A DNA stretch of 64,000 nt, taken from contig JAQOTA010000064.1 in assembly GCA_029532415.1 (NCBI GenBank), forward strand, positions 186,001-250,000, given 5' to 3'. Positions 1 to 13,466 of the stretch are shown piece after piece. This DNA comes from Marasmius tenuissimus. Its lineage: Eukaryota > Basidiomycota > Agaricomycetes > Agaricales > Marasmiaceae. The notes under the pieces were generated by a model that was not told the origin of the DNA, made no database searches, and saw nothing but the letters and a program-made list of their open reading frames with translations. Both the position numbers and the translations under genes were made by a program. How positions within the stretch are numbered: position 1 is the first letter of the stretch; the number at the start of each line of letters is the position of its first letter.

Positions 1-28
1 TCGGGTGGCCTAGCCCCGCCTCCATTAT

Positions 29-3000
29 TCAATTTCCTCCTCTCAGTTCTTCCCATCCAGGTGCCTCGACACTCGTAATCTCCGCCTTCTTACTGCTAGC
101 TAACGTCCCCCTCTTCTTCAACTCCAGCCTATCGAACTTGGCCCCTCCCTCGTCCAATGCCCAAAGCGTCACCAACACTTCGTTCTTCCCATGATGGTTC
201 AGAATTCCCTCCGGAACAGGATAACTCGTCTGGGGGCCCAAACTCGAGATAAACCTCCCGAATTGCCAACCGTTGACGAACAAAAGCGATCGATAACGGT
301 TATTCTCGGATTCGGTGTTGTTCGTTAAGGAGAATTCGAAAGAGAGAGGGATGTCGGCGTTGGACGGGAAGTTGAGGTCAAAGGTCGTGCGGTAGACAGC
401 TACGCCGGGAGCGGCGATTCCGGTTGATGGGGAGCACGATTGATTCCAGGAGGAGGCGTCATAGCCCGGGAGATGGGCACCTAGAGATGACGGAATGGAG
501 CAAGTCAGACGTGAGACGTAAATCAGTTAAAAGAGCCGTACCTTCACGCTCGAACCACCATCCACCTTCGTTGTAGGGACCGCGAACTGTGTCTGGAGCG
601 TTCTCTTGTCCAATATCTAAGAAGGGTAATGAGAATGTAGGAGAGGTGGAGCAAGTTGGCCCACGTACTACCAGCAACCTTCCATTCAGTAAAGTCCAAG
701 CTGTCGTCCGAAGACAGTAACTTGTACCCTCTGATACCCCTGGGAGTCTTGTGCTCATCGTTGATATTGTCTAGGGCCCAAGAATTGTTAGCATTTGCAA
801 GGTTTAGACACTGGAGCGGACGTACAATCCTGGTTCATACCAGTCGAGTCATGAATGACGGTGATGACTGTAGTGGGGAAATGGGCATTAGTGAGGGTCC
901 ATAGAGCGTCCACAACAAATCACATACCGTTGCCATCATCCCTAAGTTGTTCAGGACTGAACGAGAAGGTAGCGTTGAGTAAGTCGACACCATCTTGACT
1001 ATGCGAGGAACCCTGATCTGAGCCGAGGAAATGGTCGTTCAACCAGGCAGAGTAGGCAAAGGAGAACCCTCTGGAGGGTACGCGAAAGAATGTTCAGTAA
1101 GGCTGCTAAAGGAAGGAGACGGCGCGCGCACCCTTGGACAGAAAGCTCGACACCAGTAGCATTGCCAGTGAAGTGACCGCGGAAGATCCAGTCACCAGCA
1201 TGGAAACCGTACCTGCGAGAAGGAGAAGAGGTCAGCAGTTAAGCTAAACAAGATCGGAGAGAGAATTTACTCACTCAGGTCCATACAAGATGTTCTAAGT
1301 CGCAATAGAACCGGTTCAGCGCGTCTATCGACCAATACATATCAAAACCAAACTCACCTTTCCAGCTAAAGGCTTATCCTTAGCAGGTCTGTTCGTCTCC
1401 GTCTTATTTGCCACGACCCATCCTCCGGTCGAGTCATCGAAACCAGCCTGCAACTCTGGCAACGAGTCCGCACACGCCCACTCCAGCTCGCTTAACACAG
1501 GTACCTCCACATCCGCCAACTCGGATGGAGGTGTAACCGACCCTTTGAGTGTACCGACGTCGGTCTTCTCGACAGAGAGAGCCTGTCCGTTCCACGTCAC
1601 GGACTCAAACGACGTGGGAGCGTAAATCTCCACCACCGTTTCCGTCTCCGTGCCGTTGAGATCTCCGACGAGATTCAGCGTTTTGCCCTCCTCTTCGACG
1701 GAAGCCTCCCGAACGAGGTATGGACCCGTAAGCAACACCGAAGGCACATCAGAAGTCAGGTCGTATTGCTCATTAGGTGTCGAAGTCGTGAGACGAGGAG
1801 CCCAGAATCCGTACGCGGTTTCTTTATCGGTGACAATGACTTTCTTGTTTCCGAACGTGAAGATGGATACACCGGAGGTTTCGCCAGAGATCTTGACAGA
1901 CAACTGTGGGAGATGTGCATCAGTGTGCATTCGGTATTGAGCATCGGAATCGGAGGAATCGTGGGCAATCTGAGGAAGGAATGGGTATGTGCATGCGTAT
2001 GAATCCGGGGAGGGAGGTGGGGAAGAAGCCCACAACAGAAGATGAAGACTCACGTTGTCGCCCGTACTTGCTGTGAGGGTGGTGGATCCTACTGACTCGA
2101 TTTCGGTCTCTCCATCAGCCTTGACGGAGATCTCGACATGTTGTCCTTCGAAAGCGTAGAGCACGATGGTGTCAACCTAAGTTCCGAGAACCAAGCATCA
2201 GCTTCCATAAACGAGGGTACACGCAGACAAAGATAACACCCACCTCATCGTATGTGCCCCAAGTGAGAACCTAGATTGACGAGCCAGCGAGAATGTAAGT
2301 CAGTTAATGACATCAACCTAGAAACCCAGCGAAACCCACCTCAGCACTCGCATACTCCAACACACTCTCCTTCCCGAACCCATAGTTCGAGACCAAGATC
2401 TTACTCTCCCTCCCCTTCAAGCTCACATCAGGGATCTCCACCTCGCCAGTTCCAGTAACATTAACCATCAGCTTAAACACCGTATCTGTCGTCTTCTGAT
2501 TCGTACTCTGCCTGACGAAGTAGAAGTTGGCCTCATCCTCGGGCGAATGGAGATGTGTGACGTAGGTCTCGGAAGAGTCGGTGTGAAGGCCGGTAGCATT
2601 TCCGAGGCGGCCAGCAAGCATGTAAGAGGGAGAGGCGTGGAGGAAGTAAGACTGGAGTTTGATTTCGTGGAATTTGAGGGTGAGGAGGCGATCTTCGCTG
2701 ATTGCTGCGCCGTAGCTATGAGGAGCTCGGTGAGGCGCAAAAAATGAAGAGAAGCAACTAAAGACGTACTCGTAGCTGGAATAGATTGTATGCGTGTGCA
2801 TGTTACCCCAGTTGGTTCCTCCGTAGGTCATGTAGAGGTTTTGCAGTGTTGTGCCAGCGGCGTAGTTGTTCTTTTACGCACAAGGGGTAAAGTTAGTCAT
2901 GGCCAGTTAGAGACGAAAAGGGGGGGGGGGATTACCTTGTAGTACACGTTCGCGAACTGCTCGTTGATCAGCTTGTAGCACATATCGTATCCAGGACCAG

Positions 3001-4524
3001 ACCAGTAAGAGAATGCGCCACCTGAGACGTGCAAAACCCATCAGTTCCTCGGTTGCACACTCCAGACAGGAAGAAGCAAACCCTGCCACTCGAACAGAGC
3101 CAACGGCTCCGCGGGGTTAAGCCTCTGATGACTGGCATCGTGTTCTGTCCCAAAAAGCCAACCACATCAATCTCTCAGTCTGACCCCCGAGATCAAAGCG
3201 AAAAGACACCCACGAGTCGAAAGTTCATTCCACCTCTCCGGCTGATCACAATCAAACCCAAGGGGATACCCATCCCACCCATACAAATCAACCTTCCCCT
3301 CCCTACTCCTATCCGTTCCCTTTCCACCGTTAGGGTCATCGTTATCGCCACCGACGCCAGCAAAGATCCCGGCAGCATTCTTATCATTGTGAATAGTAGG
3401 GATCTTCGTCAAACCGTGTTCGCGGTAGACGTCAAGGATATCTTGCATGTGTTGGTTTAGCCCCGAGAGGTTGAACGATCGTGGGTTTTCGGAACTGAAG
3501 TATTCGTTTTCGCCTTGGACAGCGATGAGCGGGCCATCGGGGTATTGGTAAGGAGCGGATTCTTCGGAGAACTTGGCAATACTGGGGTGGGCGATGAGCT
3601 TCGCGGCGCAGAGTGTACATGAGTAGATGCGAAACACGTACTAGGGTTCCCAGAATGTCCTATACTCGGTGGCATTGGTCCTAGCCAACGAGGCGTAGTT
3701 TGTCGTCCAACTCGGGATCCCGCCGCCAGCGGATTCAGCATTGATGTAGGGTCTGCAAAAAGGATTTCAGATGATGAATTTGGGGTGCAGGAGGATAGAC
3801 CAACCCGGGCCTAGCGATAACCAACACTCCGACTTCCTTAGCTACTTCCAAGAACGCAGCAACGTCGTTGTGATGAGTAAACTCAACAGTGTCTTTGTTG
3901 GGTGCGGTCAATCCCCAGTGGACTGTAAAGCAGATACGAACACGTCATAAGGACGTGGATGAAGCAAAGAACTAGAGGACACATACGGTAAATAGACACG
4001 CCGTTAAATCCACCAGCCTAACAACAGTGAAAGAAGATAAGTGAACGTTCGCGGATGGCTGAGCGTCGCAAAACAACGGACCTTGAACCTAAAAACGCGT
4101 CGTCGTGAGCATCACTCGCAGACATGAGTTCAAAAAAAACCAAGACATACTTTTGAAGAACATCTCTCCACAGTTCAGGAGCGGGCAACCTGAACGGGTG
4201 GAACTCGCCTGAGAAGAACAGATGGCGCTGTTCAGAGTATCGTTAGACGGAGAAACAGTAAAAAGAAGACCAGGTAAACAGAAGCCGTACCTTGCCATCG
4301 AGCAAAATGGAATGTTGGTCGAGAGTGACAGCCGCGTTAGATTGGCCTTCGTAGAAGTTCACTGCGGATGCAAATGAGCATCATCCTGGGTAAAATAGAA
4401 GGACGAGTTACTCACAATCTCCCAACGGCCTAACATATTTGGAACTCTCGTCTTGAGTCGACTGCGCGTAAGCCGTCTTCGCGAGCAACAGCGAGAGCTG
4501 TAAGAAACCAAGGAGCCCCTTCAT
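29..4524 (-). CDS. Secreted beta-galactosidase, glycoside hydrolase family 35
   Basis: Hydrolyses terminal beta-galactosides in the secreted space. The ATG at 4522-4524 opens a classic signal peptide (MKGLLGFLQLSLLLAKTAYA, then Q). The catalytic (beta/alpha)8 part contains the GH35 acid/base motif QGENEY (3500-3517) and the conserved TYGGTNWG block (about 2807-2828). Downstream follow the beta-sandwich domains typical of fungal GH35 enzymes, and the last exon (283-29) is a jelly-roll end with FVNGWQFGRF, ending in TGA at 29-31. The gene is cut by many short introns; summed exons give roughly 1,000 residues, the usual size for fungal secreted GH35. I see no break in the main exons, but I did not resolve every splice site. 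It stands alone on the minus strand, with a TATA-like box upstream. Family assignment is firm; the natural substrate is not visible from sequence. Confidence 0.9.
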
Positions 4525-4598
4525 CGTGGGCTTGCTCAAGGTCGGGATTGGGGAAATAAAACCAGGGCAAGGAGAAACCTGGAGAATATCCGGAACTT

Positions 4599-4606
4599 CT
4601 TTTATA
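4599..4606 (-). promoter_or_regulatory. TATA-like box of the beta-galactosidase gene
   Basis: TATAAAAG on the minus strand, 75-82 bases upstream of the GH35 start codon, a normal distance for a fungal core promoter. Confidence 0.5.
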
Positions 4607-7123
4607 GTTGTACATCGCATCATATGGTCGTTCCACAGGAAAGACATATTCCGCCAGTCACGAGGGTGGTGTAACGTCATATCGTGGAAGGAGTGGGCGG
4701 ACCGTTGGCGCTATGTTTCATAGCGGTACCGTGCATGAGCGCGTGTGGTCGCGGTGTTTGAGGGAGAAATGCAGAACGTACCTCGAAACGTGTTTGGTGG
4801 TCCATATTCGACTATTATTGCCCGCACTCAGACGCAGTCGCCGACAGGTTTGAGACTGTAGATCCTTGGCATCGTTATGAAATCCCGTTGAACGAGAATT
4901 CGACGCCGTGTCGACCCCAGCCTGGACGCAGGTAAAAGGAAGATCAGAAAATAATTCAGGGCTATGAGGGTAGAAAGCAGACCTTGTGATTGTCTTCTTC
5001 AACCCGGAACATGACATCAACTGTCATCACGCAGATTGCACGCGATTTTTCAGCATGTGCAGAGGAGACTGGACGCCGCAAAGTGAATGAGGAAAGAGAT
5101 TCTGATGCTGGCGGGTAGGAAAATCGTGTGCCGTTACAGTTCAATTCCGATTTTCTGGGGGTTGACCGAGCCGGAGGTAGGCCACTAACTTGGACCCTGA
5201 GAGATTCACGAGATAGAACTGAACATAACGGAGCTCCGGGGCGCCAACCGAGTGTTCTGTGGGTCCACATGGTCGCTTTTCAGCAGTAGTTGAACGGTTG
5301 AACAGTTTTTCCTTAAGTTGCCCTGGGGTTCTGTAGTATCAACTTTTGCGATATGTATATATATATGAGCTCCAGAACACCCAAAAAATAACTTGTACCA
5401 CGTACCGGAGTCCCTGGAGCATCAACCTAACGTTCGTATGTCCGCACGACCGTTATCCAGATGAGTAACGTTTCTACGACCCGGTGGTTTCCTGCGATCT
5501 CACTCTTTGACGCTTTGTGCGATTGGCATAGGAAAATTACTAGTATTAGCGACAGAACAACATGCATTGATGCTGCATTGCTCCTACCTGGTCCGGAACT
5601 GCAGTATGAGTAACCCAGCCTTCTCCCTTACTGATCCCCATATACCAATTTCTTGAGAGTTGGTGGTTATAATGTGGCTAATTTACGGCCATATTCTTCT
5701 GTTCATGCTGCAGGTTTTGAAACGTGCCATATCGATTTATTTAGTCCGTCAGATAACGAAGACTCTATGTTGTTCAAATGGCGATGAGAGGAATGAAACA
5801 AAGAGAGGAATGGCAGAACATGCCTAAAACCAATCGAAAAATTGCATTCAGGACGGTGAATCGATGACAGCCAGCGCTGCATTCGAGCAAGAGTTTGGGT
5901 AATTCGAGACAGTGAAGGTAAAGAACAAAGCGCGTCTAACCCTAACCATACTCAAACAGTTGTGGAATTGTTTGTATTCCGGCCCGCCGATACCGCCTGT
6001 TCGGGCTTCCCAAACCACCACCACCCCAACTTAGACTAGGCTTTATCGGTTCGTCCTCGACATTCTAAATATTCTCTCCAGTATCGTCATCATTTACCGA
6101 CCGTCACCGAGCTTACAAATACCCAAGCGCTTCAGACAGGGACGCAAAGTGTCTTCTGGTGATTGATCTTGCCGTGGCCAACTTTCCAACTTTGAACTAG
6201 TCTTTGCTCTCGAGGATTTGTGGCAACGACTACTGGAGCTGACTGAGACGATTTCATATCCGAGAGACATGAACACGATGACTCGCTATCCGGGAGACAG
6301 AAAAGGAAAACCTATTCCTTGGATAGTGTCATCCCGACGATAGGGACAGCGACGGGAATCAAAGGTAGAGATCACCGCCTCGTTAAAGAGTAAATTCACT
6401 CATGGGTACTAGGGGCGCTACTATTCAGTTTCTTCCCGAGATTCCGAGGGAACAGCCTTCACGAGTCTTTCCGCAACGGTGGGTCCTTGTTGTAACTTGT
6501 ATAGTCTTGGGCCCAAGCTAGAGTTTGGCCCAAGCAATCCACAGATATGCTGGGAATCGGTGCAGTCTTTTGGCAATGCGTTGCATACAGGAAAAGACGG
6601 CCCGCCTCTTGTGGATTCTAGTATGGATTAGCCATAGGACATAGCAACCACTGTCGTGAGTAACAGCACTGAGCGCCACTGTCCAAAATGCCAACTTTTC
6701 CAATGTATCGACTGGACCTCCCGGACGTATAGTCCCCGGTAAGTCAATCCACATGCTGCGATTTTCCAGATTTAGGCACGGTGTGCCCTGTATCTCAATC
6801 TGACCTTTCAAATTTTAGGAGTCTCAACGTTCCCGTCTACACAGGATCCAACGTCATGTCAGGGAACATGCTCACAAGTGGGTAGGTTTGTATACTCAGT
6901 CATATAACTTACCCACAGGACTCTAGTACGCGATGGCAAACCTAACGAACAACACTGCAGCTCCTAGTACTCTTGGTTCCGTGCCTTTTGACATATTCAC
7001 CGTCAGGTGTCAGGGTACAGTCATTGTCTGTTGGAGGTCAACTTAAAAGCTGAATAAATCGTGTGTTTTGACCTTCATCGTCCACATCTCCCCGTTTCTC
7101 TCCGACCTCGAGTTTCAGGCACG
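4607..7123. other. Intergenic region without recognisable gene
   Basis: About 2.5 kb between the divergent GH35 and EthD-1 genes. It holds only short open frames with no family resemblance. Two telomere-like units (CTAACCCTAACC near 5935) are too short to mean much. The last part is presumably the EthD-1 promoter. Confidence 0.5.
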
Positions 7124-8268
7124 ATGCGTTCGCTCCTCTTTTTTTGCTTCGCTCTCGTTACACTCGTCAATGTGCGCGCTGTCTTCCCTCGAGCTGATCC
7201 CGGAGACGCGGACGATTTCGTCTCCAACCGTACTCGGATGTTGATCTACTTCCAGCGCAACCCAAACTTGACCTTCTCCGAAATGTCCGACTACTGGCGC
7301 GTCAAACACGCACCGTTGTTCCTGAGCACGAAGGGTGTGAGGCAGAATATCCTGCGCTACGTGCAGGTAAGTACCTTTATGCTCCCTGACATCTCATTTC
7401 TGACGATCTGGCTTCGATCGCCTCCAGTTGCACGTAAACCAAGAGTGGAAGCAACGACTCAGTAAGGAAGGGTTCTCTGTCCCAGACTGGGATGGTGTCA
7501 TGATCGCTGAAGCAAAGTCGATCGACAACATCTTGACGGTAATTCTATCATCTCGTTGACTTGCACAGACCAATGACTAATTCTATCCATGGGCCAGGCA
7601 TTCAACAACAAAGAATACAACGAAACGGTCCTCCCCGACACCGCCAAGTATACCAACACCAACACTGGACTGACCGGTTTCGTCAAGATCACAACCGTAA
7701 TCAATAAGCTCCCCGATGAGAACTCGTTACCCGATTCCAAGCTCGGTGTCATTCGGAAGGATGTCCAGACGCTCGTGGGCGACTTCAACTCCAAGCCTGG
7801 AATGAAGTATCCCGACTTTGTCAAGTATTGGACTAAGGTCAATACACCAAAGCTCGTGAGCGTAATCAAGAGTAGTGGAGAGGACAAGGAAGTTCTCGAT
7901 TACGAATTGGTGAGTGCCTTTTACTAGCTGGGTGATACCATTTCCTTGCCTGACCTAAATCCGGTCTTGTAGAACACCCTCGACCCCACCAAACCCACCA
8001 TCGGTAATCCATTTCCCTCCTTCACGGATAAGTGGGATGCTGTTGCTATGCTTAGTAGTCGCAACATCGGAGACGTTGAGGATGTGAGCATTTAGGACCC
8101 CAGCCCGGCTGACTGCCTGACACTCACGATAATTTTTTCAACCAGATCCTCAAGAACAGCAAGGCTGCCCAGTTTATCAGGAAAGACGCGCCTAACTTTG
8201 TGGACGTGAAGAAAGGCATTGATTTCATTCCTTGTGATGTGGTCTCCTACAAGATTCCGCCGCCTTGA
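7124..8268 (+). CDS. EthD-domain protein with N-terminal signal sequence (copy 1)
   Basis: Five exons (7124-7366, 7428-7538, 7598-7909, 7973-8083, 8146-8268) with canonical GT-AG introns give about 299 residues. The ATG at 7124 starts a hydrophobic signal-like segment (RSLLFFCFALVTLVNVRA). Residues about 38-70 match the start of an EthD domain (RMLIYFQRNPNLT, then YWRVKHAPLF), and a second EthD-like block lies in exon 3 (KPGMKYPDFVKYWTK, then TPKLV), so the protein looks like two EthD-like ferredoxin folds in one chain. EthD domains are small dimeric alpha/beta barrels found near oxidative catabolic enzymes and as dehydratases in fungal polyketide pathways. The reaction here is unknown. A paralog in the same orientation follows 1.2 kb downstream with the same intron positions. 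Confidence 0.8.
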
Positions 8269-9464
8269 TTTAACATCTCCGTTTCTCTGGGGAGGTTCAA
8301 CATTCATTTCTATTTTGATAACATCTTGTAATCACTATTTCTCTTCCATACTAACTCGAATCCTCACCTAACGAGCTGAATCAACACCGTCTTACACTAT
8401 CGTCTTTTCTTTTGTTGTAGAGAACTTTCAACTCCCTCAGTGTGGGGCTGGCTTTATCTATTATTACTGGAAATCGTATTTCGGCATTGATAACTCGACT
8501 CGTCAAACGACGTCAAGCCAAGCTTTGGGGCCGATCCACGGCGCGTTCAATGTTATGGGTTGTGTACGCGTCCGGCTGCGTGCACGTGGTCCAGATTCAA
8601 CCTCAGCTGACGCCTCTCGGGCTATGCCGAGTTTCCCAAGACTCTCAAGCTCAAGAGTCAACCCACCATCATCGGTCCTCATTTCTCATATCCCTCAGTG
8701 CGCGCGGCCTCAGATATTGTTGGTTCTCGAATCTTCCTTGCTGTATCTCAGCTCAAGTTTATCGGTGGTAACCATAAACGAATCTCTGGTCGGGAAAGCT
8801 CAGAGCTGATACTAGACGTTCTCGTGTGTCGTTGGCACCAATATCGTCCTTGATACTCCTGAATTCTGGTTTTCTTCCATCGAGAATGTAACGGCTTTTT
8901 TCACTTTGGCACGGTGGTATCTTGAATCTTTGTGAAGGTTTTGATCTTCTTCGAAATTCGAATCATGGTTTCTGACGAATTCATGCAAAAAATGGCTCCC
9001 ATAGCGACAACAGTACCCTTCGAGATGCACACGGGCACTCAATATCTCCTCCTAGGCCACAGTATCTCGTCTTCCGAACCACACGTACCCCTCCCGCGCA
9101 TCACTATAAGTCCCGATCTCTATTCAAACCTCGCGCAGTTGGAGTGGCGCGAAGCATCCACCCAAGATTGTATTGGCAGAAACACATCAATACCAAAGGC
9201 GTACCTTTCCCCTCGCAGTGATGCGCTCACTGAAGGAAACAAGACTCGACCCGAGGTAGCAAGAGTCGTGGACTGATCCGCTTGAGGTGCCGCGCACGAG
9301 TAGTGTCCGACATACTTCACTCTTTGCGACTATCCGAGATACTAACTTATTAACCCTCGCAATAATCCTAGAAAAGCTCTCCCGGACGTAATCTTTGAGT
9401 ATAATAAGAAGCAAATGGAAGGCCCCTTGGGTATCCCCTCGCATTGGTCCCAAAATAGAGCTTC
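8269..9464. other. Spacer between the two EthD paralogs
   Basis: 1.2 kb with short open frames only and no protein family that I recognise. It contains the 3' end of copy 1 and the promoter of copy 2. Confidence 0.5.
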
Positions 9465-10595
9465 ATGGACAATCTTGTTCTCGTCTTCGTTCTTCTCGTC
9501 CTCATCACATTCGTCAATGCGTACACTACCCGCCGCCGTCGGTCTGCCTCCGAATATGTAGCTGAAATCGTCCCTAATCGTACTCGAATGTTCATCTACT
9601 TCAAGCGCAACTTGGACATGACCGCCAAAGAGTGCTCCGACTACTGGCGAGGCCCACACGCCAAGTTATTTTTGAGCACCAAGAGCGTGAGGGAAAACCT
9701 CCTACGGTATGAGCAGGTATGTCTTTGTAGCCCCTGTTCTCGCCCTCTGACTTATATACGTCTCGCCTCAGCTACACGTTAATCAAGAATGGAAAGAACG
9801 ACTCCTGAAGGAAGGTTTTCGCGTCCCGGACTTTGACGGCGTCATGATAGCAGAGGGGCCGACGATGGATAATATCTTGACGGTAATTCTCCCCTCTCAG
9901 TCGCTTACCCAGCACATACCTAAACCTCACATCGTTCAGGCATTCAACAACAAAGAGTACAACGAGATTGTTCCGCCTGACACCGCCAAATATGGGGATT
10001 TGGACTCCATGCTTACCGGCTTCGTCAACATTACCTCCGTGATAAACAAGCTTCCTAGTGAAAGCTTCTTGCCCGATCCTAAGCATGGAGTCATTCGGAA
10101 GGATGTTCAGACGCTCGTGGGCAATTTTGCACGCAAGCCGGGGATGAATTATCCCGACTTTATCAAGTATTGGACCAAAGCCAATACTCCAAAGCTTGTT
10201 GATGTGGTTCGAGCTACTGGCAAAGACAGGGAGATCATGGGATACGAACTCGTGAGTAAATATTACAGTATCATCCTCCTCTAGCCTGACGCAACTCTGT
10301 CTTGTAGAACACCTTCGACCCCGTTGAACCTACTGTCAGCAATCCGTTCCCGAGCTTCACCGACAAGTGGGACGCCGTCGGTTTGCTCAGCGGGCGCAGC
10401 ATTGGAGATGTCATGAACGTGAGTACAGCTGAGCCTGCACTTGACCATCTAACGCTGACAGTATTGAATTAGATCTTGAAGGACCGCCAGGTTGTCGAGT
10501 TCACCGGGAAAGACGCCCCTCACTTTGTTGATATGAAGAAGGACATCGAGTTGATTCCTTGCGATGTGGTCTCGTTTGAAATTCCGAAGCTTTGA
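9465..10595 (+). CDS. EthD-domain protein with N-terminal signal sequence (copy 2)
   Basis: Tandem paralog of the gene at 7124, with the same five-exon layout and nearly the same length. ATG at 9465, TGA at 10593-10595. It starts with a hydrophobic stretch (NLVLVFVLLVLITFVNA) followed by a basic RRRR run not present in copy 1. First EthD block: RMFIYFKRNLDMT, then YWRGPHAKLF. Second: KPGMNYPDFIKYWTK. Exons 3-5 are most alike (for example AFNNKEYNE, GVIRKDVQTLVG and IPCDVVS occur in both), whereas the N-termini and introns have diverged, so the duplication is not very recent. Function is as uncertain as for copy 1; both are probably exported or membrane-tethered, judged only from the N-terminal hydrophobic segment. 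Confidence 0.8.
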
Positions 10596-11516
10596 TTCGC
10601 TATCTCCTTGCAACAAAAGCTATGGTAGCGTTTGAATTGTGGATTGGTATCGAAAGGGTACCGTACTCACAGATCAGCATAGAAGGCTTATTGACGGCTC
10701 TGACGCCTTCCTGATTGTAACCTTCACCAGTTACAACTTGTGATTGGGCAAAATGAATTGCGAGAAACTGAACAAAAACTGCAGAGAATACCACTCAAAA
10801 AGGTTCTGTGAATGTTTGTGAAGGGAAAGTGAGAGGATGGTCTTCATAACACTTGTGAGGATATGCTGAAAGCTCTTCGCGACCGGGAGAGAATAGTGTC
10901 CATCGATTTTAATGAGTAGTCCTCGGAACTTTCGGCCTCGATGAATTCGAGCCGGGATATATCTATTTTTTGTATAAGACTAGCGCCAACGGACGATAAA
11001 ATCGGCCAGAACTAGTGTTTAGTCAGCATCCAACCGTTTCCAGGTTCTCATCACTTGAGCGACTTCAACAGAAGGCCGGGAACGATTGGGGGCCCGTGTT
11101 CAAGACCCCGATCGGGAATTCTTCGTCACTAGGACCGAATGGTTCCCTGAGATTCACAAGGGAATAGGGTTGAGGGGTCGGTTTATCAAAGCTCTGTCAA
11201 TATCCCTGACGTTGTAAGTGTGGGGGAGGGGGGGGGGCGTGAGGAAATTGAACTGCGACAGAATCCAGTCAGATCGGTAAGCTCTTTGTAGTGAGCTGAG
11301 GAAACCAACGACCAGTTGTAGAGGTGGCTGCCCCCAGGAGGTCGACATTTGAGTATACCAGGTCTATCAAAGCGTCATTTTTCCCAGTTTCTTCCATCGA
11401 GCCTTCACAAACACCGAGAAGTCAGTTGGCGAGGGACATCTTGAGGCAACCCTTGTATTGCGAGTATCACCATCTGCCTCCTTCATACTGTCTAGGCGGA
11501 CATCCCAATCTTGAGC
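10596..11516. other. Intergenic region, convergent 3' ends
   Basis: 0.9 kb between the convergent EthD-2 and 7-TM-like genes. I see no gene; a poly-G tract lies near 11222-11237. Confidence 0.4.
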
Positions 11517-13032
11517 CTATACCGCACTGACACTGGCAATAGCTTGTGAATTTATCTCTCCTCTCCTTCCACCCATCCGACTGGAAAGCTCGAACTGCCG
11601 CTGGAACCGAATTGTATCTAAATAACTCTTCGTTTCCTGCAATGAACTTCCTATTCCGACTCTTACGATCATCAACGAAGGTGCGATTCCCTATAACCTG
11701 ATCAGTGGGGATGTAGAGGCAAGAACAATTGAGAACTCTGAACTTACGACGATATGGTGCATTGAGAACGATACCGCGTCTGCTTTGCTTCCCGGGATTA
11801 CTAATGAGAGTATTGTAGCGATGGGGTATATGAACCCAGATTCAACACTAAATCCGAAGCAGGATATTAGTTAAAACTTGTACCAGGGGGCGAGCAGCAT
11901 GGTTATACGTACATAATCACCACGATTGAAATGTATCGATTATGCACGCGGGTTCCCAAGAGACTTTCGGTCTCGCGGATCACTGAGAGGATTTTCCACG
12001 CTAGGAGTGATTCTTGAATGCCGTTACAAAGTTCAACGATGAAGACTCACCAATCATTGATGTGAACATAAAATTGATGACTATGATTGCCACAGTGAAC
12101 GTTAAGTCCATAGCAAAGGGCACACCAGCACGCAATAATCGGTAATTTGACGAAGTTGGGGTTTCTTCATGAGGGCCTATTACCTGAACAAGTCCGAGGG
12201 CTGACGCGAACGGAGAGTAGGGCAGTGTCAAAGCCCGCCATCAAGACTGAGGACTCGAAACTTGATTTACCATTACAAGCTACACTCAGGACGATGGGTG
12301 CGAAGATGATCCTCCACTCGCGGTTCCAGATCAAGTATATTCGGGAAATCTAGAGACGTTGGGATGCTCGGTTACTAAGGTATCGAGGTGAAGATTCGGA
12401 GGGAGGACTCACAAAGACACCATCTGTGATCAAACTTCACGCCGCACCGAAATGTAACCCCGCTCATCAACCGAACCAGACCAGAGAATGTACTTACTTG
12501 GAGATCAGGAAAGAGGCCCAACAAGCTCGTCTGCAAACGAGATAAATATGTTACTAGCGTCAAAGACTCCACGGACTCACAAGAGATGAATCACAACCGG
12601 ATTATTCATCTCTGTCTCCCATCCCACGTCGCTGGACTTCCCTCCTGCTCGAAGTCGAAACTGAAACGTATCCAACCCCCGGATGATAACCACAAATAAA
12701 TTCAACCACAATGCCGCCGTGGCGAGGAGAAACAGTACAATCATCACGATGATGTACCACATATAGTTCTGTGTCTTTCGTTTTTTGAGGATGACGACGC
12801 CGGTGGTGAATAGGACTGAGTATATTCCTAGAACGCATAGTGAGGTCGAGGCCAGGGAATCAGAGTGCAGGAGACGTTACCATAGAATAGCCAAGGGATC
12901 TGTGGGAAATGAAATGTGCTCGAGTTCATCAAAAATGACAGGCGTACGCACTGCAATGTCAATCAACGACTCAATGAGTATGGGTCGCAGAATGTCGAAT
13001 AGGTATTCGGATTCACTGGGGCTGATTTTCAT
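11517..13032 (-). CDS. Fungal multi-pass (7-TM-like) membrane protein
   Basis: I joined the exons by hand. ATG at 13030-13032 (start MKISPSESEYLF), then segments with IPWLFYGIYSVLF, WYIIVMIVLFLLATAALWL, ISRIYLIWNREW, LRAGVPFAMDLTFTVAIIVI, VESGFIYPIATILSLV and GIAPSLMIVRVGIG, ending in TAG at 11517-11519. The order of hydrophobic segments and the anchors RIYLIWN, ILSVIRETESLLG and APSLMIVRVG fit an abundant Agaricomycete family of uncharacterised seven-helix membrane proteins. Estimated length is about 360 residues. The splice after the third exon (near 12550-12610) is uncertain: the strongest GTGAGT donor shifts the frame, while a weaker GTGATT donor keeps it. Another intron (about 12360-12500) must be read as one long intron. 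The protein might act in sensing, but no ligand or pathway can be inferred. Confidence 0.6.
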
Positions 13033-13466
13033 GATGGTTGCAGCCTTGGCGAAACTCATCTTATACGGAATTTTTAAGTCTCCATTTGATGGGGGGCGGA
13101 TAGCAGAAGAACACACGATTGACGTGGAGCTCGTCCCGGATCAACCAGTGTTCAGGTAATGAGGTGAGTCAAGCGACATTGACGGCCGTTACCTTTCAGT
13201 GTCTGGAAGGGCAACCGGACGTGTTGACCGCATCGCGACCGCGAGGTGCAACAGGCAACGAACCCTAGTAGAAGTAATTAAAGCCAGAGATAGCCGTAAA
13301 ACCCCCCGACTCCCCTCGAATTTCGCTCAACCTGTGGACTACTATGGTGCAATTACGCTACATGTACCCGGCCGACGACGAGGGAGTACATGCGAGTCGA
13401 TCATTTAGATCACGGGAAGTGGTGGAAAAGGGAATCAGATGCGTCGCTACGCGGGGCTGTAGGCAT
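13033..13466. other. Upstream region of the 7-TM-like gene
   Basis: Short region containing the presumed promoter; no other gene seen. The last eight bases (GTAGGCAT) may be the left target duplication of the adjacent hAT-like element. Confidence 0.4.

Noticed and set aside
12360..12560. Apparent lesions at two splice junctions of the 7-TM-like gene
   Set aside because: Reading one long intron and a weaker GTGATT donor restores the frame, so I kept it as a gene rather than a pseudogene.
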